Assembly: GCA_043811005.1 (NCBI GenBank) | Contig: JBDRNO010000269.1 | Span: forward strand, 1 to 14,690 | DNA from: JBDRNO01 sp043811005 | GTDB taxonomy: Bacteria; Bacteroidota; Bacteroidia; NORP154 | DNA: 14,690 bases | Direction of reading: 5' to 3' | Shown here: in pieces, positions 1 through 6,960 of the stretch | How positions within the stretch are numbered: position 1 is the stretch's first letter | Layout: each line of letters begins with the position of its first letter | The notes under the pieces: generated by a model | What the model saw: only the letters and a program-made list of their open reading frames with translations | Databases searched by the model: none | Told to the model about the DNA's origin: nothing | Program-made: the position numbers and the translations under genes

Positions 1-85
1 TTTTTTGGAATTTTGAATTTTGGTAATTGGAATTTATTTGAAATTTGTTGATTGTGATTTGGTGCTTAATGAATTTTTAAACTAT
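1..85. repeat. AT-rich dispersed repeat (TTTGGAATTT / ATTTGGTGCTT type)
   Basis: This stretch is built from short variations on GGAATTT, TTTATTTG and ATTTGGTGCTT. The 11-mer ATTTGGTGCTT at 57-67 and TTTATTTG at 33-40 recur in the same order and orientation at 11073-11083 and 11063-11070, so this is one member of a repeat family with a second copy in the window. No coding frame is visible. The role is unknown. It lies downstream of glmS in the direction of glmS transcription. Confidence 0.5.
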
Positions 86-124
86 TGTATATCAATGTTT
101 TAAGTCCTTAACTTAATGACATTG

Positions 125-163
125 CCCTATACCCCTATACCCCTATACCCCTATACCCCTATA
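125..163 (-). repeat. CCCCTATA tandem repeat, G-quadruplex-capable on the minus strand
   Basis: The plus strand reads CCCTATA followed by four exact CCCCTATA units, giving 39 bases of 8-bp tandem repeat. On the minus strand, which is the coding strand of glmS, this is four GGGG runs plus one GGG separated by TATA. That fits the pattern of a multi-tetrad G-quadruplex. It starts about 40 bases after the glmS stop codon, so it would be in the glmS 3' untranslated RNA if transcription runs through. Copy number is likely to vary by slippage. Folding and function are inferred. Confidence 0.85.
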
Positions 164-202
164 CCTTACCCATAAATTTAATAATGATGCAACACTGTAA
201 AA

Positions 203-2041
203 TTATTCTACTGTAACGCTTTTTGCCAGGTTGCGGGGCTGGTCAACGTTGCATCCTCTCATTACGGCAATATGATATGAAAGTAATTGAAGCGGGATAA
301 CTGACAATAATGGAACAAGCGCTTCTTCAACTTCAGGGATTTCAATTGTATAATCTGCCATTTCTTTTACTATTTTATCACCTTCAGATACGATAGCGAT
401 GATCTTACCTCTTCTTGCCTTTACTTCCTGTATATTGTTTACAACTTTTTCGTAGGATCCCTTTCTCGTAGCAATCACAACCACAGGCATTTCCTCATCA
501 ATCAATGCGATGGGACCATGTTTCATTTCTGCTGCAGGATAGCCTTCAGCATGTATGTATGATATTTCCTTCAACTTTAAGGCGCCTTCTAAGGCTACAG
601 GGAAGTTATATCCTCTTCCCAGGTATAAAAAATTCCCGGAATTGCAAAAGATATTAGCTATATCCATGATTTGATCGTTGGATTTAAGCGCTTTTTCAAT
701 TTTTTTTGGAATTAATTCAAGTTCATTCAATAGCTGATGATATTTTGATTCAGGTAAAGTCCCTTTTTCCCGGGCAATTAATAATGCCATTAGGGTTAAA
801 ACCGTGATCTGTGCTGTAAATGATTTAGTTGAAGCGACCCCGATTTCAGGTCCTGCATGGGTATAAGAGCCCGCATCAGTAATTCTGGGAATTGAAGACC
901 CGACAACATTGCATATACCCAGGATGGTTGCTCCTTTTGATTTAGCCAATTTAATAGCGGCAAGAGTATCCGCAGTTTCACCTGACTGGGAAATTGCAAT
1001 AACTATATCATTTTCATAAATTATTGGGTTCCTGTATCGGAATTCTGACGCATACTCTACTTCAACTGAAATCCTTGCAAGGTCTTCAAATAAATATTCT
1101 CCCACCAAACCTGCGTGCCAGGAGGTGCCGCAAGCAACAATAATAATTCTGTTCGCCCTAACAATTTTTTGTTCATAATCTTTTATTCCTCCTAAAGCCA
1201 CTATTCCCTTTTTAGTGTTGATCCGTCCCCTCATGCTGTCTTGTATGGATCGTGGCTGTTCATAAATTTCCTTCAGCATAAAGTGATCATAACCACCCTT
1301 TTCCAGCATCTCCAAATTCATCTCTAATTGCTGTATATAGGGAGTTTTATACGTGTTTTTAATGGTTTTTATTTTTAATCCGCTGTCCCTGTGTACAATT
1401 GCAATTTCATCATCTTCAAGATAAACCACATTTTTGGTATGCCCTATAATAGGAGTAGCGTCAGAAGCCATGAAGTACTCTCCTTTTCCAATACCAATCA
1501 CAAGTGGGCTGCCTTTTTTGGCGGCAATAAGTTGATCGGGATTATCCTTTGACATTATCACAATTGCATAAGCTCCTACTACCGCATTAAGTGCGGTTCT
1601 AACGGCTTCAACGATATCCACCTTTTCATTGATCTGTATGTCTTCAATCAAATGAATTAAAACTTCAGTATCGGTATCGCTATAAAATTTGTATCCCCGG
1701 TTTATAAGTTCCTTTTTGAGCGAAGCATAGTTTTCAATGATCCCATTATGGATGATCACATGATTTTTTGATTTTGAATAATGGGGGTGAGCATTGGCAT
1801 CATTGGGCTCGCCATGGGTAGCCCACCTGGTATGCCCGATTCCTATAGTGCCGTGTTTTTCTTTATTCTTAAGAAAAATTTCCAGGTCTGCCACTTTCCC
1901 TTTGCATTTATACAGATTCAACTCGTTATTTAATAATGCCACTCCGGCACTGTCATACCCCCTGTATTCAAGCCGGTGCAATCCATTGATCAGGATTGGG
2001 CATGCCTGTTTTTCCCCTATATAAGCAACTATTCCGCACAT
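203..2041 (-). CDS. glmS: glutamine--fructose-6-phosphate aminotransferase (isomerizing)
   Basis: This enzyme makes glucosamine-6-phosphate from fructose-6-phosphate and glutamine. It is the committed step to UDP-GlcNAc for peptidoglycan and LPS, and it acts in the cytoplasm. The 612-residue protein has the usual family length. It starts MCGIVAYIG, giving the N-terminal nucleophile Cys2 of the class II glutaminase domain (about residues 2-220, with HTRWATHG and HNGIIENY). Two SIS isomerase domains follow, marked by ACGTSWHAG, SQSGETADT and STKSFTAQ in the first and by GRGYNFPVALEGALKLKE in the second. The C-terminus is the conserved DQPRNLAKSVTVE. The ATG start is fixed by the need for Cys2. 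A candidate promoter lies at 2303-2310, giving a leader of roughly 250 bases that contains a decayed gene. I see no sign of a glmS ribozyme. Confidence 0.98.
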   Translation of the reverse strand: MCGIVAYIGEKQACPILINGLHRLEYRGYDSAGVALLNNELNLYKCKGKVADLEIFLKNKEKHGTIGIGHTRWATHGEPNDANAHPHYSKSKNHVIIHNGIIENYASLKKELINRGYKFYSDTDTEVLIHLIEDIQINEKVDIVEAVRTALNAVVGAYAIVIMSKDNPDQLIAAKKGSPLVIGIGKGEYFMASDATPIIGHTKNVVYLEDDEIAIVHRDSGLKIKTIKNTYKTPYIQQLEMNLEMLEKGGYDHFMLKEIYEQPRSIQDSMRGRINTKKGIVALGGIKDYEQKIVRANRIIIVACGTSWHAGLVGEYLFEDLARISVEVEYASEFRYRNPIIYENDIVIAISQSGETADTLAAIKLAKSKGATILGICNVVGSSIPRITDAGSYTHAGPEIGVASTKSFTAQITVLTLMALLIAREKGTLPESKYHQLLNELELIPKKIEKALKSNDQIMDIANIFCNSGNFLYLGRGYNFPVALEGALKLKEISYIHAEGYPAAEMKHGPIALIDEEMPVVVIATRKGSYEKVVNNIQEVKARRGKIIAIVSEGDKIVKEMADYTIEIPEVEEALVPLLSVIPLQLLSYHIAVMRGCNVDQPRNLAKSVTVE

Positions 2042-2051
2042 GATTAGTTAA

Positions 2052-2245
2052 TTAGTTGATTTGTATATTGTTTTTTGCTTTATCTTTTTGTTTATTTAAG
2101 TATCTGATATAACCATTGACTAATTTAATACATGTAATTGTTTCTGTTCTTAATGAAATGTATTTGCTTTCGATACTTCAAGGTCTTCAAAACTTCTGAA
2201 ATCATTGATGATTTCCATTTCCTTCATTTGTTTTAAATCTTTCAT
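2052..2245 (-). pseudogene. remnant of a four-helix-bundle (23S rRNA IVP / S23-like) protein gene
   Basis: On the minus strand an ATG at 2245 opens a 31-codon frame ending at 2150. It contains INDFRSFEDLEV, which resembles the N-terminal signature of four-helix-bundle proteins (PF05635), usually F-E-D-L-x-V-W. Shortly downstream, in another frame and running to a stop at 2052-2054, comes KLVNGYIRYLNKQKDKAK, matching the last helix of the same family (typically INGxIRYLK). Only about 35 codons separate the two ends where an intact protein has roughly 80-90, and the frames do not agree. I infer an internal deletion plus frameshift. It lies wholly between DUF4270 and glmS, in the probable glmS leader. 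The N-terminal piece alone could be a random small ORF, but both ends occurring in the right order make chance unlikely. Confidence 0.68.
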
Positions 2246-2302
2246 AATAATATCTCCATTTACAAATAAATTAATATACCAATTTATCAATTCCCCAATA
2301 CA

Positions 2303-2310
2303 CAAATATA
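2303..2310 (-). promoter_or_regulatory. candidate Bacteroidota -7 box (TATATTTG) for glmS
   Basis: The minus strand reads TATATTTG, matching the Bacteroidota consensus TAnnTTTG, just after the DUF4270 stop codon (2314-2316) and before the four-helix-bundle remnant and glmS. No clear TTG -33 element sits 19-21 bases upstream, so this is a candidate only. Confidence 0.4.
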
Positions 2311-2313
2311 CCA

Positions 2314-3576
2314 TTATAATTTAGTATAAGTGAGATTTAATTTCATTTTAGAAGCAGCGCTTCCGCCCCCTTTTAAAATTGCCCTGCTTGCGTTAACCGA
2401 ACTTCCTGCTACCAATAAATATAAGCCGTGATCTATTTGCCCTTCGTTCAGTATCGCATGTATATGCCTTGCTATATTGAACGTGTATTGATTTTTTCCG
2501 GAATCATAAGCGCCTCCAAAATAACTTGCTCCTTCAAAGATCTCATCATCGGGAAGAAAGTGAATCTGCCCTGATTCATCAATAGCTGCCAAAGTTAATT
2601 TATAAGGGGGCGCATATTCATTATATGTGTTTTCTTCTACCGTTAATACCAGTTCTGCTTTATTAACCACAATCTTACCGGAGTTTACCCAGCTTGATAA
2701 ATAAGGAAACGAAATGAACGTTTTTAAGCCAGACATTCCCTGCACATATACTGAATCCTGTTCGTGTGATGTATCATTTAATTGGTGCTCAATAGCCGTT
2801 TCTGAATAGTTGTGCTCAAAGTGATTGATTCTTGCACAACTATTATCAATCACAAAATCAAAAGAGGTAGTATCTGTGTTATTATGGTAATAAAGCGTCA
2901 GTTTTGTAAGCGAGGACAATAAATTAAAATACAAAATGGATGAGCCCTGTGGTGTGGGGGCGGTTGTTATATAAAATCCTTTCAAAAAGGTTGTGAATGC
3001 ATCATTATCGTCAAAGTTAGACGAATTAGATAGTTCAAACTTATCTGTAAGTATATTGTTTAGATTGACAACAACCAAGTTATCACCATCCTGGACAGGG
3101 ATTGTGGTATAGGCTAATACCTGGTCATACTCAAAGTCCCTGGTAGAGTAATATGAACTATCTATATATATATCTTCGGTTAACTCAAAAACTTTTATCG
3201 TATGATCTGAAGAAAGATCTCCGTAATAATCACTAAGAGCTAGAGATAAAACCAATGAATCAGGAGTAAATCCACTGCCAAAATCAACATTATTAACGGG
3301 AAGGGAAAATTGTGTATAAAAACTGGCTGAAGATAAACCAAAGACCGGATCATTATAGCTGCCCAGCAGATTTAATGCCATTTCATCTGTACGAATTGAA
3401 TCTTCTCTAACAGTATAGGTTATCAAAGTGGAGGTGTCACAAAAACTGACATTTAATTTATCTCCCAGTGGTTGAACATCCAAGCCAATTACTTCAGGGT
3501 CATTACATGCAGCCAGAAGCAGGAAAAAAATTAGTTCGCAAATCAAAAGCCCTTGGGTGAAATGTTTTTTTTTCAT
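2314..3576 (-). CDS. DUF4270 family lipoprotein
   Basis: This 420-residue protein has a lipoprotein signal: MKKKH, a hydrophobic stretch, then a LLLAAC lipobox with Cys at about residue 24. It should be lipid-anchored on the periplasmic or outer-membrane side. The following CNDPEVIGLDVQP and the LNLLGSYNDPVFG segment are characteristic of DUF4270 (PF14092), a Bacteroidota family of unknown biochemical function. The rest is rich in beta-strand patterns with Thr/Ser/Asn, as expected of a secreted beta protein, and no catalytic motif is evident. It lies between the GT5-like gene (156-base gap) and glmS on the same strand. The ATG start gives a complete signal peptide. Product class is secure; function is not known. 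Confidence 0.88.
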   Translation of the reverse strand: MKKKHFTQGLLICELIFFLLLAACNDPEVIGLDVQPLGDKLNVSFCDTSTLITYTVREDSIRTDEMALNLLGSYNDPVFGLSSASFYTQFSLPVNNVDFGSGFTPDSLVLSLALSDYYGDLSSDHTIKVFELTEDIYIDSSYYSTRDFEYDQVLAYTTIPVQDGDNLVVVNLNNILTDKFELSNSSNFDDNDAFTTFLKGFYITTAPTPQGSSILYFNLLSSLTKLTLYYHNNTDTTSFDFVIDNSCARINHFEHNYSETAIEHQLNDTSHEQDSVYVQGMSGLKTFISFPYLSSWVNSGKIVVNKAELVLTVEENTYNEYAPPYKLTLAAIDESGQIHFLPDDEIFEGASYFGGAYDSGKNQYTFNIARHIHAILNEGQIDHGLYLLVAGSSVNASRAILKGGGSAASKMKLNLTYTKL

Positions 3577-3681
3577 ATATTACTAAAGTGCAAATTACGA
3601 TTTAATTTTGAACGATGGATAAGTTTCAATTGCTGGAGATATAATTAGCTTGTAGATGTTAATTCTTTTTTTTGTTCTGGC

Positions 3682-3702
3682 TTCGGCCTGAGCTCAGCCG
3701 AA
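3682..3702. repeat. palindromic hairpin element between the GT5-like and DUF4270 genes
   Basis: TTCGGC at 3682-3687 pairs with GCCGAA at 3697-3702 around the self-complementary TGAGCTCA at 3689-3696, leaving one bulged C. This gives a strong hairpin in either strand. It is GC-rich against its surroundings and is not followed by a T-run downstream on the minus strand, so it does not look like a standard terminator. It could be a REP-like element or an mRNA processing or attenuation structure between two genes read from the minus strand. Confidence 0.55.
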
Positions 3703-3732
3703 AGGCTCGTCCGGTTTATGGGTTAAGTATTG

Positions 3733-4560
3733 TTATTGGGCAAAAACAGGTTCTTCTAATATTAGTTCATCAAAAAAGGCGGAATATGCATCAATATATT
3801 CATCTATTGGTTGATGTTCTAAAACCGGCTTGTTTGTTTCTTTAATATACTTTTCAAGTTCAGGATGAATTTTTTCACTTCCAATAATAATAGCGTCAGC
3901 CATACTGATTGCTAATTTATTAAGATTGAGATAAGATGGTTTGCGCAGAGTCTTTGCATTTTTGTCATTAATACCATTAAGCATCATTTTGACGGTGAAA
4001 TTTTTATTTAGCGATTCATCAAAACCATCATTGTAAACAGAATAAACTACTTTAGAGTTGCAAAAGAGAGGGTCATCATTAAATGCTTTTTTTAAATAAA
4101 GAGGCAACAGGCTTGTAAACCAGCCATGACAATGAACCACATCGGGTGCCCAGCCCAATTTCCTAACAGTTTCTACAACTCCCCTGCAGAAAAAGATCAT
4201 TCTTTCATCGTTATCCTTAAAAAATTTACCTTTTTCATCCCTGAAGATAAATTTTCTATCAAAATATTCTTCGTTATCGATAAAGTAAACCTGCATCCTT
4301 GCAGATTGAATTGATGCCACTTTAATAATAAGTGGATGGTCAGAATCATCAATGATCAAATTCATCCCGGAAAGGCGTATTACTTCATGAAGCTGGTATC
4401 TTCTTTCATTAACACATCCGAAGCGGGGCATGAATGTACGTATTTCTTTACCCCCTTCCTGAACGCTCTGGGGAAGATAGCGGGTGATAACAGCCATTTG
4501 GCTGATTTCCATATATGGAGAGATTTCCTGTGAAACGAATAATACTTTTGCTTTTTCCAT
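3733..4560 (-). CDS. glycogen/starch synthase N-terminal-domain protein (GT5-like, single domain)
   Basis: The 275-residue product starting at ATG 4560 resembles the N-terminal GT5 domain of glycogen synthase (PF08323). Evidence is the N-terminal AKVLFVSQEISPY, then FMPRFGCVNERRYQLHEV and, near the middle, PDVVHCHGWFTSLLPLYLKK. Full-length GlgA is about 470-500 residues with a second GT-B domain, which is absent here. The loop that holds KTGGL (ADP-glucose binding) in GlgA reads YMEISQMAVI instead. I recall one-domain proteins like this as a conserved Bacteroidota family next to panC, so the shortness is probably native rather than a truncation. Whether it has glycosyltransferase activity is doubtful. 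An upstream in-frame ATG at 4620 is rejected because the promoter box (4590-4597) falls between it and ATG 4560. It is divergent from panC. Confidence 0.85.
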   Translation of the reverse strand: MEKAKVLFVSQEISPYMEISQMAVITRYLPQSVQEGGKEIRTFMPRFGCVNERRYQLHEVIRLSGMNLIIDDSDHPLIIKVASIQSARMQVYFIDNEEYFDRKFIFRDEKGKFFKDNDERMIFFCRGVVETVRKLGWAPDVVHCHGWFTSLLPLYLKKAFNDDPLFCNSKVVYSVYNDGFDESLNKNFTVKMMLNGINDKNAKTLRKPSYLNLNKLAISMADAIIIGSEKIHPELEKYIKETNKPVLEHQPIDEYIDAYSAFFDELILEEPVFAQ

Positions 4561-4589
4561 TTTGTTGTTATTAGTTATCAAATGGCATG

Positions 4590-4620
4590 CAAAGGTAGTA
4601 AAAATTATACTGATTTTCAA
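4590..4620 (-). promoter_or_regulatory. Bacteroidota-type promoter of the GT5-like gene
   Basis: On the minus strand a TTG (-33, plus-strand 4618-4620) is followed after exactly 20 bases by TACCTTTG (-7, plus-strand 4590-4597). This is an excellent match to the Bacteroidota consensus TTG-N19-21-TAnnTTTG. It predicts a leader of about 25 bases and supports the ATG at 4560 as the start. Confidence 0.75.
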
Positions 4621-4631
4621 GTTTAGAACAT

Positions 4632-4639
4632 TAGCTTTG
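4632..4639 (+). promoter_or_regulatory. candidate -7 box (TAGCTTTG) of panC
   Basis: TAGCTTTG matches TAnnTTTG, 63 bases before the panC ATG. A clean TTG is missing at the expected -33 distance. The box lies only 11 bases from the -33 element of the divergent GT5-like promoter, so the two polymerase footprints would overlap. Confidence 0.55.
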
Positions 4640-4702
4640 TATAATTTTTTATTTTTAGTATCTAAAATACGTTACTACTTATATAAAATAAACACGCGGG
4701 TT

Positions 4703-5575
4703 ATGATAATATTAAAAAATATTAAAAAAATAAAAAATTATATTAAGAAGAAAAAAAATGTTAATAAGACAATCGGCTTTGTCCCAACAATGGGTGCATT
4801 GCATCAGGGACATATTTCCCTTTTGGAAAGAGCAAAGCATGAAAACGATATTGTCGTATGCAGTCTTTTTGTGAATCCAACCCAGTTTAATGACAAAAGT
4901 GATTTTGAAAAATATCCGCGGACATTTAAAGAGGATATCGAAAAACTGAAATTAACAGGATGCGATGTTGTATTTGCCCCTAATGAAGCAGAAATGTATC
5001 CCAAATCCGAGAATAGCGCCTATAATATAGGGATTGATCTTGGATATTTAGACAAAATAATGGAGGGCAATTATAGGCCGGGGCATTTTAAAGGAGTGGT
5101 CATCATAGTTAACAAATTGTTTGACATAACTGAACCGGATACCGCCTATTTTGGCGAAAAAGATTACCAGCAGCTAATTATTCTAAAATATTTTGTTAAT
5201 ATGCTAAAATTGCCGGTAAAAATTATCGGATGTCCGATAATAAGAGAAGATGATGGGTTGGCAATGAGCTCCAGAAACAAGCTTTTATCCGTTGAAGAGA
5301 GAAAAAATGCTTCAATAATCTACCAAACATTGTTAGGTGTTAAAGAAAAAGTTAAGACACTTTCCCCCATGGGGTACACTTTTACAATAAATGAGATAAA
5401 AGCGTGGGTAAAACAAAAAATAAATAACAATTCCTTTCTACGTCTGGAATATATTGAAATAGTTGACTCAAAAACCTTATTACCTATTGAGAAAGGGGAA
5501 GAAGCAAGCGAAATTGTCGCATGCATTGCCGTGTTTGCAGGAAAAGTTAGGCTAATAGATAATATAGTTTTGTAG
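4703..5575 (+). CDS. panC: pantoate--beta-alanine ligase (pantothenate synthetase)
   Basis: PanC condenses pantoate with beta-alanine, using ATP, to make pantothenate, the precursor of coenzyme A. It is cytoplasmic. From ATG 4703 the protein is 290 residues, the normal family size. It shows the nucleotidyltransferase HIGH-type motif in TIGFVPTMGALHQGHISLL (about residues 26-44), then SLFVNPTQF, the pantoate/ATP-site segment YFGEKDYQQL, and SSRNKLLS near the C-terminal third. The frame is open back to 4484, but family N-termini begin about 25 residues before TMGALHQGH and the promoter box lies at 4632-4639, so the 4703 start is preferred. panD, which often follows panC in Bacteroidota, is not found downstream. 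Confidence 0.96.
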   Translation: MIILKNIKKIKNYIKKKKNVNKTIGFVPTMGALHQGHISLLERAKHENDIVVCSLFVNPTQFNDKSDFEKYPRTFKEDIEKLKLTGCDVVFAPNEAEMYPKSENSAYNIGIDLGYLDKIMEGNYRPGHFKGVVIIVNKLFDITEPDTAYFGEKDYQQLIILKYFVNMLKLPVKIIGCPIIREDDGLAMSSRNKLLSVEERKNASIIYQTLLGVKEKVKTLSPMGYTFTINEIKAWVKQKINNNSFLRLEYIEIVDSKTLLPIEKGEEASEIVACIAVFAGKVRLIDNIVL

Positions 5576-5602
5576 TTAATTAAAATTTCGTTTTTATCTT
5601 TG
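5570..5602 (+). promoter_or_regulatory. candidate promoter downstream of panC
   Basis: TATCTTTG at 5595-5602 matches the TAnnTTTG -7 box. A TTG at 5570-5572, overlapping the end of panC, lies 22 bases upstream, slightly longer than the ideal spacing. It would drive the membrane-protein gene and perhaps rfaE2. Confidence 0.5.
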
Positions 5603-5729
5603 TAGTATCAATTTATTAAAATCAAAAAATTAAAGAACGTTCTAAAATGTCTACGTTTGCTGTGCTTTTCATTAAAATAGCACCCTAAACAAACACTGAG
5701 TTGTGATGAAAGGTTTAATATTTTGATTT

Positions 5730-5756
5730 CACAGATTAAAATCGGTGAAATCTGTG
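5730..5756. repeat. CACAGATT...AATCTGTG inverted repeat at the 5' end of the membrane-protein ORF
   Basis: CACAGATT at 5730-5737 and AATCTGTG at 5749-5756 form a perfect 8-bp inverted repeat around an 11-base loop. The wording resembles CACAGATT/AATCTGTG palindromes that I recall as widespread intergenic repeats. The GTG at 5745, the earliest available start of the next ORF, sits in the loop. This suggests that the first few codons of that long frame are repeat-derived. Confidence 0.6.
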
Positions 5757-6833
5757 GTTTCAGTTACACACGAACAGCAACCAATATTGTTAATATTGAA
5801 AAGGATCCTGATATCTATAGTTAAATTTACCCTTCCGCTTGCTTTGGGTATTTTTCTTATTTGGTATATTTACAAAGACCTTACACACGAAGATAAAGCA
5901 AATATTTTACAATCTTTTAAAGAAGCTAATTATTTTTGGGTTTTACTTTCAATTGTTATTGGAATTCTCAGCCACTTAAGCAGGGCTTACAGATGGAAAT
6001 ATTTATTGGAACCTATTGGATACAAACCGAAATTTTTAAATTGTTTTTTTTCAGTAATGATTGGTTATTTGGCAAATTTTGCTTTTCCAAGATTAGGTGA
6101 GGTTATGAGATGCGGAGTAATGAAAAAATACGAAAAAATACCGTTGGAAAATTCACTCGGGACAGTAATAGCAGAAAGGGCGGCAGACTTTTTTATACTC
6201 GTGATTTTAACAATTGTTGTTATATTATTCCAAATTGAAGTTTTGAAAGATTTCTTGTTTGAAGCAACAGGACACGTTTCTGACAAGTTTACAGGAAATA
6301 CTTTGATCATAATGGTTATTTTATTAATTATTGCCATTTTTGTAATATATGTGATTTTTAAAAAATCAAAGCAAAATACATTATTACATAAAATAAAAAT
6401 GGCTATAAATGGAATATATGACGGTATGCTAACCATTAAAACAATGAAATACAGGTGGTATTTTATTTTTCACACATTATTTATCTGGATGATGTATTTT
6501 TTAATGTTTTATTTATGTTTTTTTAGCCTGGAAGAAACAAAAAACGTATCCATTTCAGGAGCTTTAGCCGCATTTGTGTTGGGAAGTTACGGCATCATTG
6601 CCGTACAGGGGGGGATAGGCGCTTATCCTGCAATTATTACCGAAACATTGCTGCTCTATCAAATTCCCAGGGCGTATGGTTTTGCCTTTGGATGGATAGC
6701 ATGGTCAGCCCAGGCGATTATGATACTTATTATAGGTTTTTTATCTATTATTTTAATGCCCATGTATAATAAAAATATTAAAACACGATGCCAATCCGCC
6801 AGCTGGCGGACTAATAATACGAATTTAATTTGA
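5745..6833 (+). CDS. lysylphosphatidylglycerol synthase TM-region / flippase-like integral membrane protein
   Basis: This inner-membrane protein of the LPG_synthase_TM/YbhN family (PF03706) has several hydrophobic helices, the first being LPLALGIFLIWYIY. Family signatures include SHLSRAYRWKYLLEPIG, FPRLGEVMRCGVM, TVIAERAADF and GSYGIIAVQGGIGAYPA. It lacks the soluble lysyltransferase half of MprF, so true LPG synthesis is not implied; a lipid-transport or flippase-like role is only an inference. The GTG at 5745 lies within an inverted repeat. A TTG at 5796 would give the more typical N-terminus MKRILISIVKFTLPL, so the true start is probably there. The last dozen or so codons run through another palindrome (6795-6810), giving the unusual tail CQSASWRTNNTNLI. 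Family assignment is confident, both termini are not. Confidence 0.87.
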   Translation: MKSVVSVTHEQQPILLILKRILISIVKFTLPLALGIFLIWYIYKDLTHEDKANILQSFKEANYFWVLLSIVIGILSHLSRAYRWKYLLEPIGYKPKFLNCFFSVMIGYLANFAFPRLGEVMRCGVMKKYEKIPLENSLGTVIAERAADFFILVILTIVVILFQIEVLKDFLFEATGHVSDKFTGNTLIIMVILLIIAIFVIYVIFKKSKQNTLLHKIKMAINGIYDGMLTIKTMKYRWYFIFHTLFIWMMYFLMFYLCFFSLEETKNVSISGALAAFVLGSYGIIAVQGGIGAYPAIITETLLLYQIPRAYGFAFGWIAWSAQAIMILIIGFLSIILMPMYNKNIKTRCQSASWRTNNTNLI

Positions 6834-6898
6834 TATTCATTAATATCATTTGCAACAAATTAAAGTTGACGATACCTGAGACCATTAGTATTATTAGT
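6795..6898. repeat. REP-like palindrome plus nested inverted repeat
   Basis: TCCGCCAGCTGGCGGA at 6795-6810 is a perfect 16-bp palindrome lying inside the last codons of the membrane-protein gene. ACTAATAATAC at 6810-6820 has its exact reverse complement GTATTATTAGT at 6888-6898. Between and beyond these are TATTCGT/ATCATTCG-like fragments up to about 6925. The structure resembles REP-type elements and could fold at the 3' end of the membrane-protein mRNA. It fills most of the gap before rfaE2. Confidence 0.65.
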
Positions 6899-6960
6899 AT
6901 AATATTCGTATCATTCGCATCGATATTACTGTTACATTGAAATTCTGATACGTATTAATT

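Noticed and set aside
125..163. CRISPR-like repeat array
   Set aside because: The units are 8 bp and contiguous without spacers, so this is a simple tandem repeat.
2042..2313. glmS ribozyme or riboswitch in the leader
   Set aside because: I recognise no ribozyme core; the leader is mostly explained by the four-helix-bundle remnant and AT-rich sequence.
4561..4620. 20-residue N-terminal extension of the GT5-like protein from ATG 4620
   Set aside because: The strong TACCTTTG box at 4590-4597 lies inside it, and family members start at MEKAKVLFVS or equivalent.
4484..4702. 73-codon N-terminal extension of panC in the long open frame
   Set aside because: It overlaps the divergent GT5-like gene and both promoters, and PanC proteins normally begin about 25 residues before TMGALHQGH, which fits ATG 4703.
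5647..5688. 13-codon ORF between panC and the membrane-protein gene (MSTFAVLFIKIAP)
   Set aside because: Too short, with no similarity to PanD or another known peptide and no support beyond an ATG.
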